Shown here: positions 1-9,840 of the stretch, in pieces
Numbering within the stretch: position 1 is the stretch's first letter
Layout of the letters: the number at the start of each line of letters is the position of its first letter
Assembly (NCBI RefSeq): GCF_947241125.1
Contig: NZ_OX365700.1
Coordinates: 3,690,001 to 3,754,000 of the forward strand
DNA from: Nitrospira tepida
GTDB taxonomy: Bacteria > Nitrospirota > Nitrospiria > Nitrospirales > Nitrospiraceae
Length of the DNA stretch: 64,000 bases
Direction of reading: 5' to 3'
Translations under genes and position numbers: made by a program
Notes under the pieces: generated by a model
Told to the model about the DNA's origin: nothing
Database searches by the model: none
The model's input: only the letters and a program-made list of their open reading frames with translations

Positions 1-746
1 GGACTCAGATCAAGGGCTTCGACCAATGCGCGCAATCGTCGATCATAGCCCTGGTCGGCGAACTGTCCGGTCATCACGAGCACAGCGCTCGGAGCTTTGC
101 GACGCACCTCTTGGAACGCCTCAATGATTAACTCGTGCCGGTAAAAGGGTTGTGCAAGCCGAGGACTGAAGACCACTTGTTGATCGGCGCTGATGTTCCA
201 GTCCCGACGCAACGCCGCCGTATCCAGCCCCGGGCGGAACATGGCCAGATCGACACCCCATCCGATACGCGCGATCGGCGTGACGGCCGACACCAATCCT
301 TTAACTTGCTTTTCCAGGTATTGTGAGTGAGCCGTCACAAGATCCGCCTCTTCAAGAACTCGCCTGGTCAGGACACGGCCCGCCCAATCTCGAAATGCCC
401 CCTGTTCGTCCAATACATCGCTTCCCCAAGGCGTGGCGACATAGGGATGGTATCGACTTAGCAGGACGCCCCATGCCAACCCCCTGAGATAATGGACATG
501 GACAATATCCGGAGCAAACCGTCTGATATTCACAGCCAACCGGGCAGCGGAAATCAATCGTCCCACCTTGTGCGACATCGCCCGTGTTGATAAATCAATC
601 TGGTAAAAGTTCTGAACGTCACATGGATCGGCTGGTTCTACCGTGAGGAGTATTGCCTCATGTCCACGTCTTGAAAACCATTGAACCCAGCGTCTGGTCG
701 TGATGTTCTGCGCCGGCCCTACAAAACACAGACGTAGTCGCCTCAT
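1..746 (-). CDS. Glycosyltransferase, GT4-like (partial, 3' end outside window)
   Basis: About 248 residues are visible, starting at the ATG at 746 and running off the left edge without a stop. The protein opens with a Rossmann-type strand (RRLRLCFVGPAQN), followed by DIVHVHYLRG and TPWGSDVL, which are typical of the N-terminal half of GT-B fold group 1 glycosyltransferases. Near the edge VVFSPRLAQPFYRHELIIEAF marks entry into the donor-binding half. Such enzymes transfer a sugar from a nucleotide sugar to a growing glycan on the cytoplasmic side of the membrane. It is the last visible gene of the minus-strand polysaccharide locus, 139 bp after the Wzt-like ATPase gene. Sugar specificity cannot be told. 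Confidence 0.85.
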   Translation of the reverse strand, partial: MRRLRLCFVGPAQNITTRRWVQWFSRRGHEAILLTVEPADPCDVQNFYQIDLSTRAMSHKVGRLISAARLAVNIRRFAPDIVHVHYLRGLAWGVLLSRYHPYVATPWGSDVLDEQGAFRDWAGRVLTRRVLEEADLVTAHSQYLEKQVKGLVSAVTPIARIGWGVDLAMFRPGLDTAALRRDWNISADQQVVFSPRLAQPFYRHELIIEAFQEVRRKAPSAVLVMTGQFADQGYDRRLRALVEALDLS

Positions 747-885
747 AGCCCTTTCCAAGCCGACCGCGGCTACCCCGCAGCCCTTCACAATCGAGCGCCT
801 GATGCCGTGACACCAATGCCGGTTGGCTTTCAGTCTCGATTCCCTCCAAATACATTCTTCAATCGATAGGCAAAGGCCCTGCTCA

Positions 886-2106
886 TCAGTGTTCGACAGG
901 ATAGCTCCATCGATGTTCCAGACAGATGAGCCCTCCGTCGCGTCTCGTGCTCAATACCTCGAATTTGCACACGCGTTCCCGCAGATCATATGGGACGGAC
1001 CAATCATTGTCCGATGTGGCTCCTACCGTCAACCAATATGGACCAGGGACCATTGGGAGGTTTGGATAGAACAACTCAATCGTCCCGAATTCCCTGGTCA
1101 AATCCAATATCATCCCGTGAATGAACGTGTTCGTCCCATGCACAAAGACTCCATCATGAGACATGATGTTTATCCCAAATCCCGGATCGTAGCAGGGCTT
1201 ATGGACACGGTATTTGATCCGGACCAACAGCACTTCGTCTCCCCTAAACGCCATCCGCGGTGCCCCTGTTCCATCGCAGGTCGCAACCTCAACAATCTCC
1301 ACTTCACCCGTTCCTCGACGACGTTCCTCTGGTGCATGATCTCGATTTTTGTCGGCCCTCAGATGGTGATCACGGTCTCGCTGAACGGCTTGCAAATACG
1401 CCTCGATCACTTTTTCTGATTCCCCCTCGCCGTGAAGTCGTCCCTGCTTTATCCAGAGCACTCGCGAACACACTTCTTTGACCCTGACCAAGTCGTGTGA
1501 CACAAAAATGATCGTGGAGACAGCTTGGAGCTCCTTGAACTTCCGCAAACATTGCCGTTGAAATGCCGTGTCTCCAACCGCCAGAATCTCATCTGTCAGA
1601 ATGACATCGGCCTTTACATGTACCGCAATGGCAAACCCCAATCTCGCATACATACCAGACGAATAGTACTTGACTGGCACATCTAAAAAACTGCCCAATC
1701 CCGAGAAGGTAACGATCTGTCCCAGACAGCCGTCGATCTCTCGCCTGGTCAATCCCAAGACCGCCCCGTTGAGATAGATGTTCTCATACCCGGTAAGATC
1801 TGGGTTGAAGCCCGCCCCTAATTCGATGAGGCTGCTGATGCGTCCCTTGATATTCACTCGTCCATGAGTCGGCACCGTGATTCCGGCTATGAGCTTAAGA
1901 ATCGTGCTTTTCCCCGCTCCGTTGTCTCCAATGATTCCCAGGGTTTCTCCCCGTCTGACCTCAAAGCTCACATCCTTCACCGCCCAGAATCCCGCTTCCC
2001 TTGATGGCTCGCGCTCGATACTCTGCCCGCACAGACGAGTCAGGGATTCCCGGAATGTTCGCGCTTGTCTCACGTAACACTTCGAGACTTGGTCGAACTG
2101 AATCAT
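886..2106 (-). CDS. Wzt-like ABC transporter ATP-binding protein (polysaccharide export)
   Basis: A 406-residue ATPase of the O-antigen/teichoic acid export type. Walker A GDNGAGKST lies at residues 60-68, the signature YSSGM near 148-152, Walker B VILTDE near 168-173 and the H-loop VSHD near 200. Residues from about 245 form a C-terminal extension like the Wzt carbohydrate-binding domain, which in known systems recognises the finished glycan end. I chose the ATG at 2106 because GGGTGAG lies just upstream; an in-frame ATG at 2124, three bases after the permease stop, is the alternative. The open frame extends further upstream inside the permease gene, but that part is not protein-like. Pairs with the permease at 2127. 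Confidence 0.9.
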   Translation of the reverse strand: MIQFDQVSKCYVRQARTFRESLTRLCGQSIEREPSREAGFWAVKDVSFEVRRGETLGIIGDNGAGKSTILKLIAGITVPTHGRVNIKGRISSLIELGAGFNPDLTGYENIYLNGAVLGLTRREIDGCLGQIVTFSGLGSFLDVPVKYYSSGMYARLGFAIAVHVKADVILTDEILAVGDTAFQRQCLRKFKELQAVSTIIFVSHDLVRVKEVCSRVLWIKQGRLHGEGESEKVIEAYLQAVQRDRDHHLRADKNRDHAPEERRRGTGEVEIVEVATCDGTGAPRMAFRGDEVLLVRIKYRVHKPCYDPGFGINIMSHDGVFVHGTNTFIHGMILDLTREFGTIELFYPNLPMVPGPYWLTVGATSDNDWSVPYDLRERVCKFEVLSTRRDGGLICLEHRWSYPVEH

Positions 2107-2126
2107 ATGCTCACCCAAACCCATGT

Positions 2127-2969
2127 TTACATGATGTCCGCGAAACGGACTTCCATGGACTTGAAATATGCATATCCACTCACAAAGACCGCCAGCGCGA
2201 TGAACGTGGCCGAAGCCATGATTCCTAATGGAGGAACGGTTCCTCCCAGCATCGCACCCCGGTACGATTCGATGATAGCTGCCATGGGATTCAACAGATA
2301 AAGGGTCCGATAGCCGTCGGGAATCAGGTCCGAGGGATAAATGACTGGGCTCAGAAACATCCATACCTGCAATACGAGCGGAAGGAGGCTTCCCACGTCC
2401 CGTTTCAGCACGTAAAGCGCCGCTCCCCAGAGGACCATACCCGCTGTGAACAGCACATGAACGACGAGAACCCCGGGAACAATGAACCAGGCAGGCCTTG
2501 CTGGGACACCGTACCAAATGAGAAGGAGAATGAAACATGCCCAGCCAATCAGAAAATCGAATCCACTCGCAACCAACCTCGCAAGGGGAATCACTTCTCG
2601 CGGGAAGTTCGCCTTTGTAATGAGGTTCATCTGCCCGACGACGCTAATCGTCCCCGCCGAAAGCGAGGTGGAAAAAAATAGCCAGGTGACAAGACCGACA
2701 AACGAGAACAACGGATATGGAACATTCTTGACTGGCACGTTCACCACAACGGAAAAGACGATTGCATAGACGGCCATTAGAGACACCGGCTGAAGCAACG
2801 CCCACGTCATTCCGAGAGCGGTTTGGCGATGCTTGGCTTTCAATTCGCTGAGAGCCAGGTTCCAGAGCAAGCCTCGATACTGAACCAGCCTGGTCACATG
2901 TTGGATCATGGGTGAATTGTCTGTCAGGGGAGGAAGACTGAAAGGCCTCCGATCTGCACGCAACAACAT
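2127..2969 (-). CDS. Wzm-like ABC-2 type permease (polysaccharide export)
   Basis: A 280-residue integral membrane protein with about six hydrophobic segments and the ABC-2 exporter pattern (RYRGLLWNL-like cytoplasmic start, then LGMTWALLQPVSLMAVYAIVF). This family moves lipid-linked polysaccharides across the inner membrane together with a Wzt-type ATPase, here the next gene downstream. An ATG at 2909 would give a 260-residue protein starting MIQHVTRL, closer to the usual N-terminus; neither start has a strong ribosome-binding site. It is the second ABC-2 permease of this locus, the other being at 9066. Confidence 0.88.
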   Translation of the reverse strand: MLLRADRRPFSLPPLTDNSPMIQHVTRLVQYRGLLWNLALSELKAKHRQTALGMTWALLQPVSLMAVYAIVFSVVVNVPVKNVPYPLFSFVGLVTWLFFSTSLSAGTISVVGQMNLITKANFPREVIPLARLVASGFDFLIGWACFILLLIWYGVPARPAWFIVPGVLVVHVLFTAGMVLWGAALYVLKRDVGSLLPLVLQVWMFLSPVIYPSDLIPDGYRTLYLLNPMAAIIESYRGAMLGGTVPPLGIMASATFIALAVFVSGYAYFKSMEVRFADIM

Positions 2970-3019
2970 CCCATCGGAGTATGTGGCTCACGCAGACGAC
3001 CTGCCCGTTGAACACTTCT

Positions 3020-4342
3020 TCACAGGGAGCGAATCATGTGTTTAAATCGCTCCACCGCATCAGACAGACGATGATATTCCGTTGCGTAGGCATAGGCTCG
3101 GCGACCGTATTCATCTCGAAGACTTCGCGACGAGAGGAGCTGCTGCAGCATGCGGAGTAATTCTTCGAATGACCCAGCCGCACACATTCCGATGCCATGC
3201 CTCACCAACACGCCGTCTGGATCGACTGACCATGAAAGGATTGGAGCACCCGCCATTGCGGCCTGCACAAAGGTGTTGGGAAACCCTTCATACTCAGAGG
3301 TGCAGACCAACACCTTTGCCTCTTCGAAGAAACGGTCCATCGCATGCCAGGCCACATTCTCACATACGCGCAGATTGGGCAGCGCGGCAGCCTGTTTACG
3401 GATTTCCAGCCACAGATCCGGATACCCATCATCTTTCATGATGACCATAGTACATGGCTCATCGGAAAAGTGGCGCACGACATCCAAGAACTGGTGCGGT
3501 CGCTTTACCGGAGTAACCCTGCCTACCCACAAGAGCGTATGCCGTTCTGACGGTGCTTGATCCCTGCTCTGCGCCTTGACCTCGGCATGAGCCGATCTGA
3601 TGACAACTCCCACTTTATGAAAGCGCGTATGAAGCCATTCTTGCTGCTCTTCAGAGCGACACACCACCGTATGCGCAAAGCGGACTCCGAGCGGATAGAG
3701 CCAGCGGAGCGGAGACCTGACTTTACCGTAGGGCTCGCACAGATCAGCCGATGAAGCCACAACAAAGACAAACCGCCGATGGAGCAACCGGCAAATAAGG
3801 GCATAGGCTCCCACCTCGACTCCTGCTCCTGCGTGTATATACACATCGGCATCGATCGACCGGAGTAGGGCGAACATTTCGAGGAACGCCGAGACGTAGC
3901 CCCTGATTACCTTCGGAGCGGGCCAGCAACCATTGTTGTCAAGTCGGCCTCCCGCCCGCCGCTTTATCAATGTGACCAGCCCTACTTGTTCAGTCCCTGC
4001 TCCATCGTTCACGGTGGTCAGCACCGACACCCGGTAATCAGCTTCCGAAGACAAGGCCCTCGCGAGTAGGAATAGTTGAAATTCAGCTCCGCCCGAGTAT
4101 CCCACATCCGATTTGTACAGACCCGCGCCAAGTGGAGAAAGCACACAGACATGGAGCGTCCCTGCCAGCGTGCTCCCAGCCGCACCATTTTCGCCGCTCG
4201 GCCCATACGCCCCCAATGGAATAGATGCACGTTTTGCCGGTTCGGATGCTGCAATCAGGTGTGATGATCGCATTGCACTCTTGCCACTGGGTTCCCGGTA
4301 TAGTTCCCTCAGGATCCACCGACCTTGGTTGCGGTAGCGCAT
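3020..4342 (-). CDS. Glycosyltransferase family 4-like protein
   Basis: About 440 residues. The N-terminal half contains LHVCVLSPLGAGLYKSDVGYSGGAEFQLFLLARAL, the glycine-rich loop and acceptor region of GT-B enzymes. The C-terminal half has LLWVGRVTPVKRPHQFLDVVRHF and the donor-site pattern VLVCTSEYEGFPNTFVQAAMAGAPILS with the expected Glu residues. The ATG at 4342 was chosen since it follows the asnB stop by four bases; the frame stays open to 4387 inside asnB. A basic leader of about 60 residues before the Rossmann core is unusual, so an internal start is possible. Likely adds one sugar to the exported glycan. Confidence 0.87.
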   Translation of the reverse strand: MRYRNQGRWILRELYREPSGKSAMRSSHLIAASEPAKRASIPLGAYGPSGENGAAGSTLAGTLHVCVLSPLGAGLYKSDVGYSGGAEFQLFLLARALSSEADYRVSVLTTVNDGAGTEQVGLVTLIKRRAGGRLDNNGCWPAPKVIRGYVSAFLEMFALLRSIDADVYIHAGAGVEVGAYALICRLLHRRFVFVVASSADLCEPYGKVRSPLRWLYPLGVRFAHTVVCRSEEQQEWLHTRFHKVGVVIRSAHAEVKAQSRDQAPSERHTLLWVGRVTPVKRPHQFLDVVRHFSDEPCTMVIMKDDGYPDLWLEIRKQAAALPNLRVCENVAWHAMDRFFEEAKVLVCTSEYEGFPNTFVQAAMAGAPILSWSVDPDGVLVRHGIGMCAAGSFEELLRMLQQLLSSRSLRDEYGRRAYAYATEYHRLSDAVERFKHMIRSL

Positions 4343-4346
4343 GCGC

Positions 4347-6245
4347 TCATGCCGCGACAGGATCGGCACTGGCCTGGCTATCGACATATTCGCGATGCCA
4401 AAGCTCCAGCATAAGCAACGCGTATAATCTATAGCCGCAGGTCATCCCACGATACTGATGGTTATCGATCAGCTCCTGTACTCTCTCGCGGACAAAATAT
4501 CCTCGCGTCACGCTACGGGTGGACAGGAGCGTCTCTCGAATAAAATCCCGACACTCTTCACGAAACCAGCGGTCGATCGGCACCCCGAATCCCTGCTTGT
4601 TTCGAGCGATAACGCGGTCCGGCAATACCCCGCGCATGGCGCTTTTCAGCAGGTACTTCGACTCCCCTTTGCGAACTTTTAGGTCGATAGGCAGCAAGGC
4701 CCCGAACTCCATCAGCTTATGATCCAAGAATGGGCTACGAGCCTCAAGACCGTGAGCCATCGTTGCTCGATCGACCTTTACCAGCAAGTCATCCGGCAGA
4801 TACGTACGCGTATCGACGGCCAACAACTGGTCCAACAATTCGACCGCTGGAGCCTCGTCAAACCACTTCCTGAGAAGGTCAAACGAATCCTGTTGATGAA
4901 TCGCCTCCCAGAATTCCGGCGTGTATAAGGATGCTTTCTCGTTCGGCGAGAAATAGCAAATTCTGCCCAGATACGTGGCCGCAAACGGCTCACACACACG
5001 CTCGGCCATTCGCCGCCCCGCTTGCACTAGGGACAGGCGCGGCACTCGCGAAAGGACAGCCTTGAACGCCTTCCGCAGCCCAGCCGTCCCATACCGGTTC
5101 ATCCATCGCTCCGCTTCATAGTATTTGTATCTCGGGTATCCGGCAAGCAATTCATCACCGCCGTCACCGTTCAGAATTACCGTGACGTCCCGACGACTCA
5201 GCTCCGAGAGGTAATAGGTCGGGATCGCGGACGAGTCAGCATATGGCTCATCATAGACGCGTACCAACTTTGGAAGGATCTCCAAAGCAGACGGTTCAAC
5301 GATGAATTCATGATGATCTGTGCAGAAGCGCTGCGCGATGTCGCGCGCATACGACAGCTCGTTGTAATCCTCCTCCTTAAAACCGATCGAGAACGTCTTC
5401 ACCGGCTGTTTCATGAGCCTACTCATCACAGCTACAATGCTGCTCGAATCCAAGCCGCCGCTGAGGAACGCCCCGATCGGGACATCACTGATTAGACGGA
5501 GCTGCACGGATTCCTCAAGAAGATTTTCGAAAGCTGCGCGATACTCCTCGTCGGATCCCATCTGTATTTTTGTGTCGTATTGCAAAGACCAGTACGTGCT
5601 GAATGAGATCTTTCCCTGCTCGTATACCATCACCTGACCTGGAAGCAGTTTGTGAATGCCTCGAAAAATTGTCAGTGGGGCGGGAACATATTGAAAGGTC
5701 AGATAATGATTGAGGGAGATGGAGTCTATTTCCGGCCTTGGTTGTTCGACAAGTAACGCCTTGAGCTCAGATGCAAAAGCAAGACTCCTATCTGTTGATC
5801 GGTAAAAGAGAGGCTTTTTCCCGATGCGGTCTCTGACTAAGACAAGCCGCTGTGCCGGCTCATCCCATATGGCAAAAGCAAACATCCCCCGCAACATGTG
5901 CAGACATTGCAATCCGTAGTCTTCATAGAGATAAAGCAGTACCTCTGTATCTGTTCTGGTACGGAACTCCCGAGACGTGCGAAGACACCCTCGCAATTCC
6001 TCAAAGTTGTAAATCTCACCGTTGAAAACGATCCATAGACTACCTTGCGGATTGGACATCGGCTGTCGTCCTGCCGCGCTCAGATCCAAGATACTGAGTC
6101 GCTGATGTGCAAGACCAACGTGGCCTTTCACATAGATACCGGAGTCGTCAGGACCACGGTGGCGCAGTTGCGCGCTCATGGCCATGAGCAATTCGCGCTG
6201 TACCGGCCGTCGATCGCTCTGAATTCTTCCAGCTATGCCGCACAT
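4347..6245 (-). CDS. asnB: Asparagine synthase (glutamine-hydrolysing), AsnB-like
   Basis: 632 residues, the usual AsnB length. The N-terminal Ntn glutaminase domain starts MCGIAG, giving Cys2 as the nucleophile after Met removal, and includes LRHRGPDD and FNGEIYNF. The synthase domain carries the pyrophosphatase loop SGGLDSSSI and NGDGGDELLAGYPRY. In general the enzyme moves ammonia from glutamine to an adenylated carboxylate. Located between glycosyltransferase and methyltransferase genes, it may amidate a uronic acid or a linked amino acid of the glycan instead of making free asparagine; AsnB homologues are common in such loci. This substrate assignment is inference. Confidence 0.92.
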   Translation of the reverse strand: MCGIAGRIQSDRRPVQRELLMAMSAQLRHRGPDDSGIYVKGHVGLAHQRLSILDLSAAGRQPMSNPQGSLWIVFNGEIYNFEELRGCLRTSREFRTRTDTEVLLYLYEDYGLQCLHMLRGMFAFAIWDEPAQRLVLVRDRIGKKPLFYRSTDRSLAFASELKALLVEQPRPEIDSISLNHYLTFQYVPAPLTIFRGIHKLLPGQVMVYEQGKISFSTYWSLQYDTKIQMGSDEEYRAAFENLLEESVQLRLISDVPIGAFLSGGLDSSSIVAVMSRLMKQPVKTFSIGFKEEDYNELSYARDIAQRFCTDHHEFIVEPSALEILPKLVRVYDEPYADSSAIPTYYLSELSRRDVTVILNGDGGDELLAGYPRYKYYEAERWMNRYGTAGLRKAFKAVLSRVPRLSLVQAGRRMAERVCEPFAATYLGRICYFSPNEKASLYTPEFWEAIHQQDSFDLLRKWFDEAPAVELLDQLLAVDTRTYLPDDLLVKVDRATMAHGLEARSPFLDHKLMEFGALLPIDLKVRKGESKYLLKSAMRGVLPDRVIARNKQGFGVPIDRWFREECRDFIRETLLSTRSVTRGYFVRERVQELIDNHQYRGMTCGYRLYALLMLELWHREYVDSQASADPVAA

Positions 6246-6265
6246 GGCCTACTCCATTGGAGCGT

Positions 6266-7210
6266 CTAGGTGTGAGGCTTCCTGCCTCTTACCGAGACTG
6301 GGAAGTTCAGGACCCGGATATCCTCCAGATTGGCATCTTTGAACCAGTCGACCACCTCCGCTTCTGTATGTTTCCACTGATAGCGCGGAGAGTACGCATC
6401 AAACGTGTCCAATACGTCCCAGACCAACCCTCGTCCTTGGTTACTGACCGGCACATGCAAGGCCAGTTGTCCTAGACCTGGCATGCGCGCCATAGTTTGC
6501 AGCAGCGGCACTATGATCCAGCAGATCGTATAGAGTGGAAAACGGGGAATATGCACGGTAAGGGTGCGCACCCGATCCAAACGCCTCGAATATTCACCCG
6601 CCTCGACATACACCCAAATGGCTACGATCCCAGTCCGCTTCAACAGATGCGGAAGGCAAGCGAACGCTTTTCCTGTGGAGGGAGTGTGGTGAAGAACCCC
6701 GATACTGTAGATCACGTCGAAGGTTTCAGAACGAAACGGTAGACGGAAGACATCGGCCTGAACTACATGGACACCTGCCCGACGTCCCATGTTCACATAA
6801 GCCGCATCGACTGCGTACGAGAGATCTATGCCTATGACTTCCGCTCCCAAGTTGTTTGCCACCTCCATAAATCTTCCAGTTCCCACCCCGACATCTAGAA
6901 CCAGCTTGCCGTTGAGTTCAGCGTCGTTCAGCCCTGTTTTTGTGCGGAACGTGTTGCCGGACTCCGCGTGCCCTGCGAGAGAGTCCACTTGTGTTGTGCG
7001 ATGGGTATTCCACTGGAATGAAAAGTTTTTGACATATGCGTCGGTCGAGACGAACCTTGGGATGCCTCTAACGATGGGAAACATCGCCGAACAGGACGTA
7101 CAACGCAGTTCACCTCGTACAATCTCTTGGCCATCCCAATCCGCGGTCGCCAGATTCAACGAGTGCTTGCAGTCAGGACACACAAGGAACGAGACCAGCT
7201 TCTCTTTCAT
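6266..7210 (-). CDS. Class I SAM methyltransferase with N-terminal Trm112-like zinc ribbon
   Basis: 314 residues in two parts. Residues 1-55 form a Trm112-type zinc ribbon: CPDC at about 11-14, CTSC at about 37-40, then MFPIVRGIPRF. From about residue 90 there is a SAM-binding Rossmann domain with LDVGVGTGRFMEVA (motif I) and FDVIYSIGVLHHTP (motif IV region). Methyltransferases of this build are frequent in polysaccharide clusters, where they methylate a sugar or a lipid-linked intermediate. The gene lies 20 bp upstream of asnB and 15 bp downstream of a glycosyltransferase gene, so it is surely cotranscribed with them. The exact acceptor is unknown. Confidence 0.88.
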   Translation of the reverse strand: MKEKLVSFLVCPDCKHSLNLATADWDGQEIVRGELRCTSCSAMFPIVRGIPRFVSTDAYVKNFSFQWNTHRTTQVDSLAGHAESGNTFRTKTGLNDAELNGKLVLDVGVGTGRFMEVANNLGAEVIGIDLSYAVDAAYVNMGRRAGVHVVQADVFRLPFRSETFDVIYSIGVLHHTPSTGKAFACLPHLLKRTGIVAIWVYVEAGEYSRRLDRVRTLTVHIPRFPLYTICWIIVPLLQTMARMPGLGQLALHVPVSNQGRGLVWDVLDTFDAYSPRYQWKHTEAEVVDWFKDANLEDIRVLNFPVSVRGRKPHT

Positions 7211-7225
7211 AGGGCATCCTTCACT

Positions 7226-8980
7226 TCAGTCATGTGGGTGCTCAACCGCGACATGAGTATTTTTTCGCTTGTTATCCTGCTGATAGGTGCGGCCATACTG
7301 CTCGCAGTAACATCCCTCGACAGATGCTGCAAACCGCTCAGCTGAAAACAGGATGCGGGTTCGTGCCTTTGCCGCGTCGATAAACTTCTGTCTCAACGCC
7401 CGATCTCGAATGAGATCCAGTACCCTGTCTGCGACACTCCGAGGATCTTTGCAAGGCACCACAAATCCGGTTTCCCCGTGGACGACAACCTCACTCGCAC
7501 CACCAGCAGCGCAGGTAACTGTGGGAACACCACAGACCGCCGCCTCCAACAATACATTCGGAAGACCCTCACTCGTTGATGTCAGCACCAGAATATCCAT
7601 AAGTTGGATGAGGTACAGCACATCTCGACGCTCACCGGTCATCACGACGCAACCCTCCAGGCCGAGCGCCGCGATTTCTGCTCGAATCGCATCGTGCAAG
7701 GGGCCGCCGCCGACTACCACAAATACGGCGGTTGGCATAACATCTATTACGAACCGGGCCGCCCGAAGGAAAGTGATGTGGTCTTTCTCTGGAGAAAGAC
7801 GCCCCACGATCCCCACGACGGGTGTCCCTTGCGGCAAATGAAGCTCCTCCCGAAGCTGCCGTTCCTGCTCCGGAAGCAGCGGTCTAATGTCCTGGACATT
7901 GATTCCATTGTAGATCGTGACCATTTTCCGCTCAGGCAGGAATGCCCACTGTTGATTCTCGTGGCGGACGGCATTGGAATTGGCGATTATTACGGTTTGC
8001 AGCGGTGCAGTGACAATATCGATGGCACGTTGCCAAGGGGGGAAAAACCATGGAAACCGGGCTGGCTGTTCGCTTCTAATGGATCCGATAATTCTTGCAA
8101 TGCCCACCAGCGTACCTGCCACTGCACCAATTGCGACAGAAAAGTGAAGCCAACTATGCAATACATGGCAAGGCCTTCGATAAAGATATCGCACCAACTG
8201 CCACACCAGTCCCACTTCGTAAAGTTGGCAATGGGGGTTCAAATAATGAATCGTAATGTTCTGCTCCCGAATGGTCGGCTCAAAGAACTTATCCAATGCG
8301 TCAACGGTAACGACCTCTACGTCCCACAGACTTCGATCAATTCGTTCCAGAAAGATCGCTAGTTGGCGTTGGGCGCCGCCCAAGCCCAGACTGGGGATAT
8401 GGAGCACCACTCTTCGGCGTCCTGTTGGTAATCTCTTCTCGATGACCCATTTCACGGGATGAAGACCCAACGATGCCAAACCTCGAAGGAGCAACGCCAA
8501 TCCCGCCAGAACAAACAATACGGCAATGGATAGATTCCTGCGCAGCCTCCACCACACTCTCTTGCCAAAACACATCACGAGAACTATCGCTCGCGCGACG
8601 GTATTCACGAAAAGGCTTTCGAGGATCCAGATGGCAAGGGGTGCCTCCTTGAAACGATGGAGTCTGTTATAGGAACCGATGTGATGGATCCCCAACCGGA
8701 TAGGAATGGACCGAAAGGTCCAATATTGAATGCCGAACCGATCCTCAAATGGTACAAGACAATAGTCGAAAGAGGTGACACCCAGCTTATAGAGAGTCCG
8801 CAGAGGGCCGTCATCTTGAATTTGAATAATCTCCTTGAATAGCTTGCTGATTCTTGCTCGTTCCAGGTCATCAGCCTTGATAAGGCCGGTGAGCCTCGCA
8901 TCAGGATATCGCACAACCGCCTGTTCAACGGCAGAGCTGAAATGCTCATATTGCCCTGTCTGCAATGCAAGGATATTCAT
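7226..8980 (-). CDS. Glycosyltransferase with unusual N-terminal membrane-associated extension
   Basis: 584 residues, about 200 longer than a normal GT4 enzyme. Residues from about 190 (RRVVLHIPSLGLGGAQRQLAIFL) to the end form a complete GT-B group 1 enzyme, with VGIVGRLSPEKDHITFLRAA and the donor motif LVLTSTSEGLPNVLLEAAVCGVP. The first 190 residues start with an LTGLIKADDLERARISKLF region and end with a strongly hydrophobic stretch, SIAVLFVLAGLALLLRGLA, likely one or two membrane segments. I do not recognise that N-terminal part; it resembles a degenerate glycosyltransferase-like Rossmann half. It could anchor the enzyme at the membrane next to the ABC exporter encoded just upstream. Confidence 0.85.
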   Translation of the reverse strand: MNILALQTGQYEHFSSAVEQAVVRYPDARLTGLIKADDLERARISKLFKEIIQIQDDGPLRTLYKLGVTSFDYCLVPFEDRFGIQYWTFRSIPIRLGIHHIGSYNRLHRFKEAPLAIWILESLFVNTVARAIVLVMCFGKRVWWRLRRNLSIAVLFVLAGLALLLRGLASLGLHPVKWVIEKRLPTGRRRVVLHIPSLGLGGAQRQLAIFLERIDRSLWDVEVVTVDALDKFFEPTIREQNITIHYLNPHCQLYEVGLVWQLVRYLYRRPCHVLHSWLHFSVAIGAVAGTLVGIARIIGSIRSEQPARFPWFFPPWQRAIDIVTAPLQTVIIANSNAVRHENQQWAFLPERKMVTIYNGINVQDIRPLLPEQERQLREELHLPQGTPVVGIVGRLSPEKDHITFLRAARFVIDVMPTAVFVVVGGGPLHDAIRAEIAALGLEGCVVMTGERRDVLYLIQLMDILVLTSTSEGLPNVLLEAAVCGVPTVTCAAGGASEVVVHGETGFVVPCKDPRSVADRVLDLIRDRALRQKFIDAAKARTRILFSAERFAASVEGCYCEQYGRTYQQDNKRKNTHVAVEHPHD

Positions 8981-9065
8981 TGAGAAGCCATTGGCTTCGC
9001 ATGCGTGCTGAGGCCGAGGCAGTTCAGCTCCTTAGGCAGCGCTGACATACGTTCCAGAGGCATTA

Positions 9066-9830
9066 TTAGAAATCACGCCGTTGAAAGATCATGCAGGCCA
9101 AAGTGATCGCCGCGGCGGCATATGACAACCCATACAGTGAGGCTAGCGCTCCGTAACTCGCAGTCACCGCAACACCCATCGCAGCCTGTCCTTTAATATT
9201 CAGAACTTCCAGATTCGGACACAGATAGGACAGCGCGGAGACGACATTCTTTAACCCCACTGCTTGGCTGTTCTGCGTAAGGCCCTTGAGATCCCCAATC
9301 AGGTGTCCAATCACGTAGAGAGCGAGTGTAATAATTGCGCTGAGTGTCGAGGAGCTGAACGTCGAAAAGAGAAGAGCCATCGCCGTGATCAACAGCATCT
9401 CCACGAACATCAGTTGCACGGCTTGGAAGAGTGTCCAGGCAATTGGCACGCCGTACAATCCCAGTGTTGCCATGAATATCCCCAACATCACGATAAAATT
9501 GATCAACAGCGTGAGTACTAGTCCGCAATACTTCCCGAGAATGAACGCCGTCCGGCTGATTGGCCTGGCCATGATTGTGTATACCGTCCGTCGTTCGATC
9601 TCCCTGTTCACTAGTCCAATCCCGACAAAGATGCTAATGATCAACCCAACAAGGTTAATCGCCGCCAGACCCATATCTTTGATCATGCGGTGATGTTCCA
9701 TAATGGTCAGATCGGCAAGCAGTACCGATAGACCAATCAACACAACCGCAAATAAGATGAGGTTGTAGAGAATCTTGTCCCGCAGATTCTCCCGCAACGT
9801 GTTGAGAGCAATAACATAGATTGCCCGCAT
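9066..9830 (-). CDS. ABC-2 family transporter permease
   Basis: 254 residues with six predicted hydrophobic segments. It starts MRAIYVIALNTLRENLRDKILYNL, a pattern seen in ABC-2 permeases of the CcmB/NosY/GldF kind, followed by NREIERRTVYTIMARPISR. The ATG at 9830 is preceded by AGGAT and lies ten bases after the ATPase stop; the longer frame to 9872 overlaps the ATPase gene and is unlikely. It forms the membrane half of the transporter with the ATPase at 9841. The cargo is not evident; association with the pilin and glycan genes suggests polysaccharide export or a role in envelope assembly. Confidence 0.87.
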   Translation of the reverse strand: MRAIYVIALNTLRENLRDKILYNLILFAVVLIGLSVLLADLTIMEHHRMIKDMGLAAINLVGLIISIFVGIGLVNREIERRTVYTIMARPISRTAFILGKYCGLVLTLLINFIVMLGIFMATLGLYGVPIAWTLFQAVQLMFVEMLLITAMALLFSTFSSSTLSAIITLALYVIGHLIGDLKGLTQNSQAVGLKNVVSALSYLCPNLEVLNIKGQAAMGVAVTASYGALASLYGLSYAAAAITLACMIFQRRDF

Positions 9831-9840
9831 TGTGGATATC

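Noticed and set aside
886-2538. 550-residue open frame covering the Wzt-like gene and part of the permease gene
   Set aside because: Only the part from 2106 (or 2124) encodes the ATPase; the upstream part overlaps the permease gene and is not protein-like.
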